In this document: positions 23,318-31,998 of the stretch, one piece after another
Layout: each line of letters opens with the position of its first letter
How positions within the stretch are numbered: the first letter of the stretch is position 1
Source of the DNA: Actinomadura meyerae
Lineage (GTDB): Bacteria > Actinomycetota > Actinomycetes > Streptosporangiales > Streptosporangiaceae
Assembly: GCF_900188445.1 (NCBI RefSeq)
Contig: NZ_FZOR01000054.1
Span: 1 to 47,637 of the forward strand
DNA: 47,637 nucleotides
Reading direction: 5' to 3'
Position numbers and translations under genes: made by a program
The notes under the pieces: model-generated
The model's input: only the letters and a program-made list of their open reading frames with translations
What the model was told of the DNA's origin: nothing
Databases searched by the model: none

Positions 23318-24295
23318 TCAGAAGGTGGCGAGCAGCTCGGTGAGCCTTCGCGGGGTCCGCTCGGGCGGCGCCGCCTCGGTGACCAGCGTGTTGAAGTCGT
23401 GCCAGTGCCGCTCGATCTCCGCGCGCCGCGTCGGGTACAGGGCGCGGTCGGCGCGTTCGAGGTAGACCATGTCCTGGAGGCCCTGCTGCGGGAACCGGAC
23501 GAGGGTGAGCGGCCCGTCGCCCCTGATCCGGCCGCTGATGCCGGGCGGGGCGAGCTGCACGGTGACGTTCGGCCGCCCGCACAGCTCGATGATGTGCCGG
23601 ATCTGGCCGCGCATCGTCTCCGGGCCGCCGATCGGCCGCCACAGCGCCTGCTCGTCGAGGACGACCCACAGGTTCAGCGGGCGCGGGCGGCGCCGCAGGA
23701 CGCGCTGCCGCCGCATCCGGAACTCCACCCGCCGCTCGACGTCGTCCTCGTCCGGGGCCCCCGAGGCGGAGGCGGCGCCGCCGATCAGCGCGCGGGCGTA
23801 CTCCTCGGTCTGGAGCAGGCCGGGGACGTACTGGGCCTCGAAGGTGCGGACCAGCTTCGCGGCCTGCTCGGCGCTCAGGTACGGCCGCACCCACTGCGGG
23901 AGGATGTCGGCGTCGTCGTGCCACCAGGCGTGCGCCGTCGTCTGCTCGGCGAGGGCGAGCAGGGTCGTGCGCTCGTCCTCGGCGGCGTCGTACCCGGCCA
24001 GCAGCCGGGCGATCTCGCGCGGGCGGCAGCCGGTCTTGCCCACCTCCAGGCGGGCGATCTTCGATTCGGACCCGTGCAGGAGCCGGGCCGCCTCCCGCCG
24101 GGAGAGCCCGCACCGGTCGCGCAGCTCGCGCAGCCGCCTGCCGAGCAGCATCCGGGGGACGAGCGGGTCCCCGCAGGGGCGCGCCGCCCGCGCCGGCCGT
24201 TTCCCTGCCGCGCCCGCCGCGCCGGTAATGCCGCTGCCGGTGATACCGCTGCTGGTGACGCCGTTGCTCGTGACGGAGGCCAACGGGACTCCCAT
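23318..24295 (-). CDS. XRE-family regulator with DUF5753
   Basis: 325 aa. A repetitive Ser/Thr/Gly N-terminus (~1-45, SNGVTSSGITGSGITG) precedes a helix-turn-helix (LRELRDRCGLSRREAARLLHGSESKIARLEVG, ~55-87). The rest is the DUF5753 domain, recognised by AQYVPGLLQTEEYARAL, FRMRRQRVL, LNLWVVLDEQALWRPIGG and MVYLERADRALYP. Such proteins are multi-copy regulators in actinomycetes, often with a DUF397 partner. A possible -10 (TATAGT, minus strand 24325-24320) lies 25 bases before the ATG, so the leader is very short. A start at MLLGRRLREL (residue 49) would remove the repetitive part. Confidence 0.88.
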   Translation of the reverse strand: MGVPLASVTSNGVTSSGITGSGITGAAGAAGKRPARAARPCGDPLVPRMLLGRRLRELRDRCGLSRREAARLLHGSESKIARLEVGKTGCRPREIARLLAGYDAAEDERTTLLALAEQTTAHAWWHDDADILPQWVRPYLSAEQAAKLVRTFEAQYVPGLLQTEEYARALIGGAASASGAPDEDDVERRVEFRMRRQRVLRRRPRPLNLWVVLDEQALWRPIGGPETMRGQIRHIIELCGRPNVTVQLAPPGISGRIRGDGPLTLVRFPQQGLQDMVYLERADRALYPTRRAEIERHWHDFNTLVTEAAPPERTPRRLTELLATF

Positions 24296-24375
24296 CGGGG
24301 GGATGGCTTGACCGCCCTCACTATAGCTTCACGCAGTGCTGCGGGAAGGAAACGGTGAGCGACCTCCCTCCGGCG

Positions 24376-25188
24376 TCAGGGTTTCCGCGCCACCGCGCAC
24401 AGGGTCGGAAGTTCTTCGACCTCCATCCCCGGGAGTTCGGGCCGCCACGCGCCGCTGGTCACGAGCCCCGGCTCCTCCATCTCCAGCCCTTCGAAATAGG
24501 CGCGGATGAACTCCGGGCTGCGGAGCCGGAACGGAATGGCGCCGGTCGCGTCGTAGGCGCGCTGCGCGGCGTTGAACGCCTCGTTCTGGTCGGTGGAGTC
24601 GTGCAGGATCAGGTAGCTGCCGGACGCCAGCGGCTCCACCAGCCCGCGGACCACGCCGTACGCCTCCTCGGGGTCGACGATGTGGCCCATCACCCCGATC
24701 AGCAGCAGCCCGACCGGCCGCGACAGGTCGAGGATCTCCGCCGCCCGAGCCATGATCGTCTTGGGGTCGTGCAGGTCGCAGTCGATGTAGGAGGTGCGGC
24801 CCTCGGGCGTGCCGGTCAGCAGGGCGCGGGCGTGCGCGAGGACGAGCGGGTCGTTGTCGACGTAAACGACGCGCGAGTCCGGGGCGGCGCGCTGCGCCAT
24901 CTCGTGGGTGTTGTCGACGGTCGGGAGCCCGGTGCCGCAGTCCATGAACTGGCGGACGCCGCGTTCGAGGGCGAGGAACCTGATCGCGCGGTCCATGAAG
25001 TAGCGCCCGGCGCGGGCGATCGGCACGATCCCCGGGTACAGCGCGACGTACTGGTCGCCGGCGACCCGGTCGATCTCGTAGTTGTCGGTGCCGCCGAGCC
25101 AGTAGTTCCAGATCCGGGCGGACTGCGGAACGGCGGTGTTGATCTTCGCCTGCGATCCCTGGACCGGGCCGCTGGTCGCATTCGTCAT
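24376..25188 (-). CDS. SAM-dependent methyltransferase (DUF574 type)
   Basis: 270 aa. Family landmarks: SARIWNYWLGGTDNYEIDR, FMDCGTGLPTVDNTHEMAQ (SAM binding, with Cys in place of the usual Leu/Gly neighbour), VVYVDNDPLVLAHA and LLIGVMGHIVDPEEA. It has AAGGAG before the ATG. It differs clearly from the other family member at 13475, so the two are not a recent duplication. DUF574 genes often neighbour XRE/DUF5753 genes, as here. The methyl acceptor is unknown. Confidence 0.9.
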   Translation of the reverse strand: MTNATSGPVQGSQAKINTAVPQSARIWNYWLGGTDNYEIDRVAGDQYVALYPGIVPIARAGRYFMDRAIRFLALERGVRQFMDCGTGLPTVDNTHEMAQRAAPDSRVVYVDNDPLVLAHARALLTGTPEGRTSYIDCDLHDPKTIMARAAEILDLSRPVGLLLIGVMGHIVDPEEAYGVVRGLVEPLASGSYLILHDSTDQNEAFNAAQRAYDATGAIPFRLRSPEFIRAYFEGLEMEEPGLVTSGAWRPELPGMEVEELPTLCAVARKP

Positions 25189-25695
25189 CGTCAGACGCTC
25201 CTTCGGGGGCGACGGCTCCGTGCGCTGCCAACGTAGACCGGTCCGTCCCGGGGCGGCCGGGAACGCCGAATACGGTCCTGTCCGCGGTCATATTCGGGAC
25301 ATTGTCAGCGGCCCTTCGCCGGACGGGATCATGGGACCGGCGCGCCGGAGAACGGCGGACGGGACTGAAGTGACCAGCGGGAATTTCGCCGCCGCGATCC
25401 CCGCACCGCTCCGACCGGGGTGATCGCCGACATGAAGGCCACCCTCCCCTGTCCGCACCGAACGCCGTCCGCACCCGCCGGGCATCCAATTCCGTGCGAT
25501 CTGAACCGTTCAGCGGCTTTTGTACTGCTCGTGAGGATCACCGCCGCCGCGCCCCCTCCACAAGACCCCCGCAGGGCTCCCTGCGGACGTTCGACAAGAA
25601 AGCGGAGAAAGAACCCTCGGCCACCGCACCCCACCATCAGGAAATGGCAACACACACGAAACAAAGGCGCCCAGGAAAATACGTCCCTAACCGGC
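25189..25695. other. Intergenic region between methyltransferase and PucR genes
   Basis: About 500 bases without a supported gene. The left part is the methyltransferase promoter region. CCGCAGG (25569-25575) and CCTGCGG (25580-25586) form a short hairpin that may end the PucR transcript from the right; it has no T-run. Open frames through this stretch have Pro/Arg-rich, non-coding-like composition. Confidence 0.4.
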
Positions 25696-26736
25696 TCAGC
25701 GGGTGGCCCAGACCGCTATCGCCAGGGCGACGCGGTCCTCGAACCGGAGAGGGTCGCAGCCGGTGAGGGACTCGATGCGGGCGAGGCGGTGGCGGAGCGT
25801 GTTCGGGTGGAGGAAGAGGGCTCGGGACGCGGCGCCGACCGCGCCGCCCATGTCGATGAAGGTGCGGAGCGTCTCGATCAGCCGGGTGCCGTGCGCGGTG
25901 TCGTACTCCTTCAGCGGGCGGGCGATCTGCTCGACGAACGGGGTCAGCTGGTCGTGTTCGAGCCGGCCGAGCAGCGCCTGGAACGTGGCGAGGTCGGCGG
26001 CGTGCACCACGCCGCCGCTGCGGCGCGCGGCGTCCAGCCCGGCGAGGCTCTCGGCGAGCGACACCGGCAGGTGATCGAGCGGGCCGGGGCTGCCGATGCC
26101 GGCCGGCTCGGACCAGGCGTGCGCGTCGTTGGTGATGAGCAGCGTGGTCCCGTCGTCCAGGCCGAGGACGCCGGGCAGCTCCTCGTCGACGCCCTCCATC
26201 GCGATCACCAGCAGCGCGCCCGGGTCGAGGCCGGCGTCGTCGATCCGCTCGCGCAGCACCTCGGCCGACGCGTGGCCCTGCCGGATCATGCGCAGCAGCC
26301 GCCCGGTCTCCTCCCGCTCGTAGCGCTCGTCGCGGGTGGAGGCGTCCCGCTCGGCGAACCACTCGGTGAAGCTGACGAACGGCACCTCGGCGGGCACCTC
26401 GACCAGCGGCAGGCCGAGCCGGGCGCAGGCGTCCCGCAGCGCCTCCGGGACGTCGTCGGTCACGTCGCCGACGCCGTAGCCGATCACGCTCGCCCGTCCC
26501 GCCTTGACCGACTCGGCGAAGGCGGCGCAGGCGCCCGGGTCGCGCAGCGACGCGCCCGCGGTCAGGACGATCTCGCCGCCGCGCAGGTAGGGCCCGGGGT
26601 CGAGGAGCTCGGTGGAGTGCGCCCAGCGGACCGGCCGGTCGAGACCGCCCTCGCCGGCGACCAGGCGCAGCCGGAACCTCGGCACTTCCAGGAGCTGCCG
26701 GACGGTGCCGTACGGCACTGCGGAATCGCTGGTCAC
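25696..26736 (-). CDS. PucR-family transcriptional regulator
   Basis: 346 aa. The N-terminal PucR domain (~1-130) shows TVRQLLEVPRFRLRLVAGEGGLDRPV and ELLDPGPYLRGGEIVLTAG. The C-terminal helix-turn-helix is MGGAVGAASRALFLHPNTLRHRLARIESLTG (PucR-type, ~300-335). Such regulators often control catabolic genes for purines, amino acids or aromatic amines, and act on divergent neighbours. Here two coupled SDR genes start 190 bases away on the opposite strand, which I take as the probable targets. Confidence 0.9.
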   Translation of the reverse strand: MTSDSAVPYGTVRQLLEVPRFRLRLVAGEGGLDRPVRWAHSTELLDPGPYLRGGEIVLTAGASLRDPGACAAFAESVKAGRASVIGYGVGDVTDDVPEALRDACARLGLPLVEVPAEVPFVSFTEWFAERDASTRDERYEREETGRLLRMIRQGHASAEVLRERIDDAGLDPGALLVIAMEGVDEELPGVLGLDDGTTLLITNDAHAWSEPAGIGSPGPLDHLPVSLAESLAGLDAARRSGGVVHAADLATFQALLGRLEHDQLTPFVEQIARPLKEYDTAHGTRLIETLRTFIDMGGAVGAASRALFLHPNTLRHRLARIESLTGCDPLRFEDRVALAIAVWATR

Positions 26737-26928
26737 ACTTTCACCTTCTCACCCGGGCGCGGGGTGGCCGAGGCACGTGACCGTGATTTGGGGAAGACCG
26801 TGCGTTGGAGAAGGGCACGACGTTCCGGGCGTGCCGTCGTGCGTTCGTCCAACAAAACCCCCACGGCCTTGCCACCTGCGCCGATGTCGGGATTGCCTGG
26901 AATCTTCGGAGCGATTCGAGGTGATCTG

Positions 26929-27624
26929 ATGCGCGAGCGCGTCGCACTCGTCACCGGCGCGGCCGGGGGGATCGGCTCCGCGATGGTGCGGGAGTTCGCC
27001 GGCCGCGGCTGGCGGACGGCGGGCCTGGACCTCGCCCCGGCGGCGGACGCCGACCACAGCGTGGGCGTGGACGTCGCCGCCCCCGAGCAGGTGCACGCCG
27101 CCGTCCGGCGGGTCGAGCGGGAGCTGGGCCCGATCGAGGCCGCGGTGTTCGCGGCCGGGCACTACGCGATCGTCCCGGTGTCCGACATCGCCTGGGCGGA
27201 CTGGCGGCGGATGCTGCGGGTCCACCTCGGCGGCATGGCGAACATGTGCCGGGCCGTGACCCCGGGCATGGTGCGGCGGGGACGGGGGGCCGTGGTCGGG
27301 GTGTCGTCCGCGCTGGCGATCGGCGGCGGGGACGGCGAGGCGCACTACATCGCGGCCAAGGGCGCGATGATCGGGCTCGTCCGGTCGCTGGCGGCGGAGC
27401 TGGCGCCGTCCGGGGTGCGGGTGAACGCGCTGGCCCCCGGCCCGACCGACTCCGCGATGCTGCGGCCCAACTCGCCCTGGCGGCGGCCCGCGTACCTGCA
27501 GACGGTGCCGACCGGGCGGCTCACGACGCCGGAGGAGGTCGCGATCGCCGGCGCGTACCTGATCGAGGAGGGGACGTTCTGCGCCGGGGAGGTCCTCTCC
27601 CCCAACTCCGGGACGGTGATCTGA
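26929..27624 (+). CDS. SDR-family oxidoreductase
   Basis: 231 aa classical short-chain dehydrogenase. The NAD(P)-binding loop is VTGAAGGIGSAM; the catalytic set is complete, with Ser127 (VSSALA), Tyr140 and Lys144 (YIAAK). VNALAPGPTDSAM is the usual substrate-side loop. The ATG at 26929 has GAGGTG upstream. It overlaps the next SDR gene by one base (TGATG) and is divergent from the PucR gene. It probably oxidises or reduces a hydroxy/keto group of an unknown catabolite. Confidence 0.88.
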   Translation: MRERVALVTGAAGGIGSAMVREFAGRGWRTAGLDLAPAADADHSVGVDVAAPEQVHAAVRRVERELGPIEAAVFAAGHYAIVPVSDIAWADWRRMLRVHLGGMANMCRAVTPGMVRRGRGAVVGVSSALAIGGGDGEAHYIAAKGAMIGLVRSLAAELAPSGVRVNALAPGPTDSAMLRPNSPWRRPAYLQTVPTGRLTTPEEVAIAGAYLIEEGTFCAGEVLSPNSGTVI

Positions 27625-28370
27625 TGGCGGTCGCGCTGGTGACGGGGGCGGCCGGCGGGCTCGGCACGGCGGTCGCGCGGCGGCTCGCCGCGGGCGGCCA
27701 CCGCGTCGCGCTCAACGACCGCCCGGACCGGGACGTGGCGGAGCTCGCCGCCGAACTGGACGGCATCGCCGCGCCCGCCGACGTCGCCGACCCGGAGGCG
27801 GTCGCCGCCATGGTCGAGGAGGTGGAGCGGCAGACCGGCACCGACATCGGGATCCTGGTCGCCGGGGCCGCGCACCTCGCCACCGGCCCGCTCACCGACC
27901 ACGACCCGGACGACTGGTGGCGGGTGATCGACGTCGACCTCGGCGGGACGTTCGCGTGCGCGCAGGCCGTCATGCCGGGGATGGTGGACCGCGGCGGGGG
28001 CCGGATGGTGCTGGTCGCGGCCGAGAGCGGCCTGGTCGGCAAGCCGGAGGCGACCGCCTGGTCCGCCGCGAAGGCCGGGATCATCGCGCTCACCAAGGCG
28101 CTCGGCCGGGAACTGGCTCCGCTCGGCATCGCGGTGAACGCGATCGCGCCGAGCGTGATCGACACGCCGTGGCTGCTGGACGCCGCGGAGCGCACCGCCG
28201 TGGCCGACGAGGAGTTCCGCAGGCGGGAGGAGGAGCGGGTGCCGCTGGGCCGCATCGCGACCCCCGACGAGATCGCGGCGGCGGTCGCGTTCCTCGCCGA
28301 CGAGCGGCTGCCCATGCTCGTCGGGCAGATCCTGCTCACCAACGGCGGAACGGTCAGGACCCGCGCCTGA
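27624..28370 (+). CDS. SDR-family protein with altered active site
   Basis: 248 aa. The cofactor loop (VTGAAGGLGTAV) and the downstream loop (VNAIAPSVIDTPWL) are normal. The catalytic block reads VAAESGLVGKPEATAWSAAK: aligned to classical SDRs, the Ser position is Ala133 and the Tyr position is Trp146 (codon TGG at 28059-28061), while Lys150 remains. Thus two of the key residues are lost. It may be a non-catalytic partner of the coupled SDR at 26929, as in heteromeric SDR complexes, or act on a substrate by another chemistry. The start codon overlaps the previous stop. Confidence 0.85.
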   Translation: MAVALVTGAAGGLGTAVARRLAAGGHRVALNDRPDRDVAELAAELDGIAAPADVADPEAVAAMVEEVERQTGTDIGILVAGAAHLATGPLTDHDPDDWWRVIDVDLGGTFACAQAVMPGMVDRGGGRMVLVAAESGLVGKPEATAWSAAKAGIIALTKALGRELAPLGIAVNAIAPSVIDTPWLLDAAERTAVADEEFRRREEERVPLGRIATPDEIAAAVAFLADERLPMLVGQILLTNGGTVRTRA

Positions 28371-28397
28371 TCAGGCGGGCCATTCGCCTGATCAGGC
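28365..28397. terminator. Bidirectional terminator between convergent genes
   Basis: GCCTGATCAGGCG (28365-28377) and CGCCTGATCAGGC (28385-28397) pair perfectly over 13 bp with a 7-nt loop. Each arm also contains the 12-bp palindrome GCCTGATCAGGC. It covers the stop codon of the SDR gene and ends 11 bases before the stop of the convergent gene, so it can serve both. Confidence 0.7.
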
Positions 28398-28407
28398 GGG
28401 CCGCCGG

Positions 28408-30111
28408 TCAGGAGGACGGCTGCTCCGGAAGGGCCGCGACCGAGCGTTCGACGTCCCGTTCGAGGACGGCGAAGAGGTGGAGCGGCAGGTCCATCAGGGA
28501 GCGCTCCAGCAGGTCCGGGCGGCTCGCGGACGCCTCGATGGCGGCGCGGGCCTCGCCCTTGGTGAGCGTCCCGCCGGCGGCCTTCCGCAGCGCGATGAGC
28601 CCTTCCCGCCAGCCGTTGCCGAGCTTCCCGTGCGCCCGCGCGTACATGAAGCCGAGGACGCGCGCGGCGCCGGACCGCTCGTCCGGCCGGGCCCGTTCCG
28701 CGAGGACGAGGGCCTGCCCGGGGCCGGGCGTGCCGCGCAGCCACCGGACGATCCGGTACTTGGGCCCGATGAGGCGGGCGAACTCCCGCTGCCCCGCCTC
28801 GTCCCGCAGGAAGGGAAGGTCGTCACGGCACACGAGCCCCGCTCTTGGCGCGTTGGCCGCCAGCAGCGCCCGCACCGCCGACGCACCGAACCCCGGGTAG
28901 AGGTTGACCAGCACGGTCCCGTGGTCTTGCAGGCTCCTGGGCAGCGGCGCGCCGAGGAACGCGGGCAGCGCGATACGGCGGCCCGGGACGTCCTTGGGCC
29001 AGTCGGCACCGGCCAGGAGCGTCTTGTCGGCGGGGTCCGCGCCGAGTTCGAGGACGTGGGCGGCCGACTCGGCGCTCAGGCCGCCGCCGGCCTCGACGGA
29101 CTGGGCGCCGTGGGTGTACATGGCGGTGCGGGGATCGTCCGCGGCGGACCTGGCGGCGGCGTCCGTCCGGCGGGTGGGGCGCAGCACGTACAGCGCGGCG
29201 GCGCTGCCGACCGCCTGCGCGCCGGTGTACCGGTTGAAATTCGGCAGCATCGCCTCGTAGGCGAGATGCAGCGGGTTCAGCGCCTTCTGGACGGCGAGCC
29301 CCAGCGCCGGCTGCCGCTCCCCGTACCCGTAGGCCAGCAGCACCCGGCCGTTGCGGTGGTCCCGGAGCCCCTGGAGGCCCCGGGCCACGAACAACTGGAC
29401 GCCGTCCGGGGTGTACGGCGGGTCGGTGAACACCAGGTCGGCGGACTCGCGCAGCACGGCGGGCAGCCCGAGCCGCAGATCGGCGAAGTGGCACCGGACG
29501 TCCCAGCCGCGCCGCGCCGCCTCCGTGTCGATGAACTCCAGCAGCCGCTCGTCGACGTCCACGACGCTCGCCCGCAGGCCCGGCGCCCCGCCCGCGAGGA
29601 AGAGGCCGAGCGAGGTCAGGTCGTGGTCACCGACGAACAGGGCGTGCGCGCCGGTCAGGTCGAAGCCGTCCAGCATGAAGCGGGCCCGCTTGACCACGGT
29701 CTCGGCGGTGGCGGGCACATGGTCGAGCGCCTGCACGGGCGGCGGCGCCGCATTGATCAGCGCCTCCGCCGCGGCGACGGCCGCCGGGTCGCGGCGCGCG
29801 GACTCCGCCCACGGGTCGCGGGCCCCGAACGGCTCGCGCTCACCGAACACGTCGCGGTACGCGGCGGCGTTCCGCCGTGCGATGCGCTTGCCGCCGCCGG
29901 ACGTTTCGAGGTCCGGCTCCAGGGCCCGGAAGACCGCTTCGACCGTCCGCCGCGATGTCCCGGTGGCGGCGACGACGTCCTCGACGGTGCGGAAGTCACC
30001 GGCGGCCAGCAGCCGCCCGACCTGGTCGATGCGCCGGGCGTCGATGCCGAACTCGGCCCGCAGCACGCGCACCGCCTCCAGCGGATCTTCCTGCTGCTCG
30101 GCATTCGTCAT
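28408..30111 (-). CDS. Branched-polyamine (N4-bis-aminopropylspermidine) synthase family protein
   Basis: 567 aa. An N-terminal winged-helix-like part (~15-75, VEDVVAATGTSRRTVEAVFRAL) precedes a Rossmann methyltransferase-like domain with ALFVGDHDLTSLGLFLAG and LVFTDPPYTPDGVQLFVARG. These are the marks of BpsA, which transfers aminopropyl groups from decarboxylated SAM to spermidine. In the thermophile enzymes I recall a GDDD motif; here it reads GDHD, with His in the middle. A further ~230 C-terminal residues go beyond the archaeal enzyme length and are not recognised. I chose the ATG at 30111 (GGAG 12-15 bases upstream). Activity is not certain. Confidence 0.75.
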   Translation of the reverse strand: MTNAEQQEDPLEAVRVLRAEFGIDARRIDQVGRLLAAGDFRTVEDVVAATGTSRRTVEAVFRALEPDLETSGGGKRIARRNAAAYRDVFGEREPFGARDPWAESARRDPAAVAAAEALINAAPPPVQALDHVPATAETVVKRARFMLDGFDLTGAHALFVGDHDLTSLGLFLAGGAPGLRASVVDVDERLLEFIDTEAARRGWDVRCHFADLRLGLPAVLRESADLVFTDPPYTPDGVQLFVARGLQGLRDHRNGRVLLAYGYGERQPALGLAVQKALNPLHLAYEAMLPNFNRYTGAQAVGSAAALYVLRPTRRTDAAARSAADDPRTAMYTHGAQSVEAGGGLSAESAAHVLELGADPADKTLLAGADWPKDVPGRRIALPAFLGAPLPRSLQDHGTVLVNLYPGFGASAVRALLAANAPRAGLVCRDDLPFLRDEAGQREFARLIGPKYRIVRWLRGTPGPGQALVLAERARPDERSGAARVLGFMYARAHGKLGNGWREGLIALRKAAGGTLTKGEARAAIEASASRPDLLERSLMDLPLHLFAVLERDVERSVAALPEQPSS

Positions 30112-30185
30112 CGGTGGGGCCTGCTCCGGTCGGCGGGACGGTCGGCGGGGACGCTCGGGCCCCGATCCTATGGGTCGCCCGGACG

Positions 30186-30245
30186 CCCCGCCGCCGGTCG
30201 TCATGCCCCGCCGCCGGTCGTCATGCCCCGCCGCCGGTCGTCATG
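30186..30245. repeat. Three perfect 20-bp tandem repeats
   Basis: CCCCGCCGCCGGTCGTCATG occurs three times without a mismatch at 30186-30205, 30206-30225 and 30226-30245. The last copy contains the stop codon of the monooxygenase gene; the others lie upstream of the polyamine synthase gene. Each copy has a CAT that is an ATG on the minus strand. Copy number is likely variable. Confidence 0.85.
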
Positions 30246-31692
30246 CCGTGGGGCCGAGGCGGCCCAGGTGGGCGCGGATCGTGTCGGCGTCGCCCGTGCA
30301 GGCGATGTAGCCGTCCGGACGGACGAGGCTCAGGGCCGCACCGCCGGGGGCGTAGGCGGCGCGGACCTCGCCGTCCGGGTCCTGGTAGTCGCCCGTGTCC
30401 CCGATCATGAAGACGCGGACACCGGAATGCGCAAACCGCGTGCCGGACGAGCCCGCGTCGAAGCCGAGCACGGTCAGGTGGGGGCCGCGGAGCAGGTCGT
30501 GGACGCGGTGCCGGGCGCCGTCCTTCCCGTGCAGGACGCCGTCCTGGGCGCGGGTGCCGCCGAGCGGGCCGTCCGAGAGCGAGCTGTCGGGGTAGCCGAG
30601 GAGGAGCTGCTGGGTCTCCTCACCGCGCCGGTGCGCGTCCGCCTGACCCTCGACCGCCTTCCGGTACAGGGCCGTGCTGATGCCGAGGACCCCGGCGGCG
30701 ACGGGCAGCCGCTCCTCCTCGTAGGTGTCCAGGAGGGACGCGGGCGCGCCGTCCATGACCGCGGCCAGTTTCCAGCCGAGGTTGTAGGCGTCCTGGACGC
30801 CGGTGTTGAGACCCTGCCCGCCCGCCGGGGAGTGGACGTGGGCGGCGTCGCCGGCCAGGAAGACGCGGCCGGCGCGGAAGCGTTCGGCCATCCGGATGTT
30901 GACCCGGTAGATGGAGCTCCAGGTCAGGTCCGTCAGCCGGACGTCGGTGCGGCCCGTCGCCGCCTCCAGCGTCTTCTGGTAGGTGGCGAGGGTGAGCTCG
31001 GGGTCCTCGTCCGGTGCGATCGGGGCGGTGAACTGGAAGTCGTCCGTCCCGGGGAGCGGGCACAGGCCGAGGCGCAGGGACTGCGTCGCCATGTCGGCCC
31101 AGGTGTGCCAGTGCTCCCGGTCGAGGTCGGCGGTCCGGACGTCGCCGATCAGCATGCGCTCCTCGTCGCGGGTCTCGCCGCCGAACCCGATGCCGAGGGT
31201 CTTGCGGACGGTGCTGCGGCCCCCGTCGGCCCCGACGAGGTAGGCGGCGCGGACGGTGCCGCCGTCCGCGAGGGTGGCGGTGACCCCGTCGGCGTCCTGG
31301 GTGAAGGCGGCGAGTTCGCCCCGCTCCACCCGTCCGCCCAGGTCCGCGAGGCGGTCGCGGAGGATCTCCTCGGTGCGCCACTGCGGCACCATCAGGACGA
31401 TCGGGTACGGGACGGCGGCCGTCGCGGCCTTGGGCTCGCTCATCCGCCCCTCCCACACGACCTCGCTTCCCGCGTAGGCGCGGATCGGCGGGTACACGGC
31501 GCCCGCCGCGCGGATCGCGCCGATCACCCCGAGGTCGTCGAAGACCTCCAGCGTGCGCGGCTGGAGGCCCTTGCCGCGCGAGCCGGTGCGGGCGCCGGGG
31601 TCGATGATCCGGTGGCTGACGCCGCGCCGGGCGAGGTCCACCGCGAGGGTCAGGCCGGTCGGGCCAGCTCCGATGATGAGGACGTCGATCAT
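30241..31692 (-). CDS. FAD-dependent aromatic monooxygenase
   Basis: 483 aa of the p-hydroxybenzoate-hydroxylase class. The FAD loop is VLIIGAGPTGLTLAVDLARRG, the DG motif is AAYLVGADGGRSTVRKTLG, and the third FAD motif is GRVFLAGDAAHVHSPAGGQGLNTGVQDAYNLGWKL. The C-terminal thioredoxin-like tail (~380-483) is typical of enzymes such as pentachlorophenol monooxygenase and polyketide hydroxylases (RdmE, PgaE). It would hydroxylate an aromatic ring with NAD(P)H and oxygen. GGAAGGGAG precedes the ATG. No polyketide genes are near, so a catabolic or detoxifying role is as likely. Confidence 0.9.
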   Translation of the reverse strand: MIDVLIIGAGPTGLTLAVDLARRGVSHRIIDPGARTGSRGKGLQPRTLEVFDDLGVIGAIRAAGAVYPPIRAYAGSEVVWEGRMSEPKAATAAVPYPIVLMVPQWRTEEILRDRLADLGGRVERGELAAFTQDADGVTATLADGGTVRAAYLVGADGGRSTVRKTLGIGFGGETRDEERMLIGDVRTADLDREHWHTWADMATQSLRLGLCPLPGTDDFQFTAPIAPDEDPELTLATYQKTLEAATGRTDVRLTDLTWSSIYRVNIRMAERFRAGRVFLAGDAAHVHSPAGGQGLNTGVQDAYNLGWKLAAVMDGAPASLLDTYEEERLPVAAGVLGISTALYRKAVEGQADAHRRGEETQQLLLGYPDSSLSDGPLGGTRAQDGVLHGKDGARHRVHDLLRGPHLTVLGFDAGSSGTRFAHSGVRVFMIGDTGDYQDPDGEVRAAYAPGGAALSLVRPDGYIACTGDADTIRAHLGRLGPTA

Positions 31693-31998
31693 GGTGTTTC
31701 TCCCTTCCGGGACGAGCCTCCGGCGGCGGCCTGGCAGAACGCTGTCAGCCCGCTGAGAGCGTCCGCTCAGCCCCGCCGCGCCGTGCCGCCGGGGACCTGG
31801 CGGCGGGCGGACGCGCTGCGCCCCTTCGACCACTTCCGGCTGGTCAGGGCCGCCGTCCCGGAATGACCGGCGATTTCGCCGATGCCGGGAGCCGGGACGC
31901 GCGCCGAGAATGTGCGCTACCCGGAGCCGGTCCCCCGGCTCCGCCCCCGTTTCCGGGGAGCCGGCTCCCGGCTCCTCCCCCCGAAGGAGCGATCCGAC
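31693..31998. promoter_or_regulatory. Divergent promoter region, monooxygenase / cutinase
   Basis: About 300 bases between divergent genes. Near its right end are two copies of an 8-bp hairpin, GGAGCCGG-loop-CCGGCTCC, at 31923-31942 and 31957-31975, directly before the cutinase Shine-Dalgarno (AAGGAG 31984-31989). They would lie in the leader RNA and could stabilise it or hinder translation. Confidence 0.5.

Noticed and set aside
30186..30245. CRISPR array
   Set aside because: The 20-bp units are directly adjacent without spacers, so it is a plain tandem repeat; no other array or cas gene is seen.
28477..31866. 1129-aa plus-strand frame opposite the polyamine synthase and monooxygenase genes
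   Set aside because: Antisense shadow with no recognisable motif.
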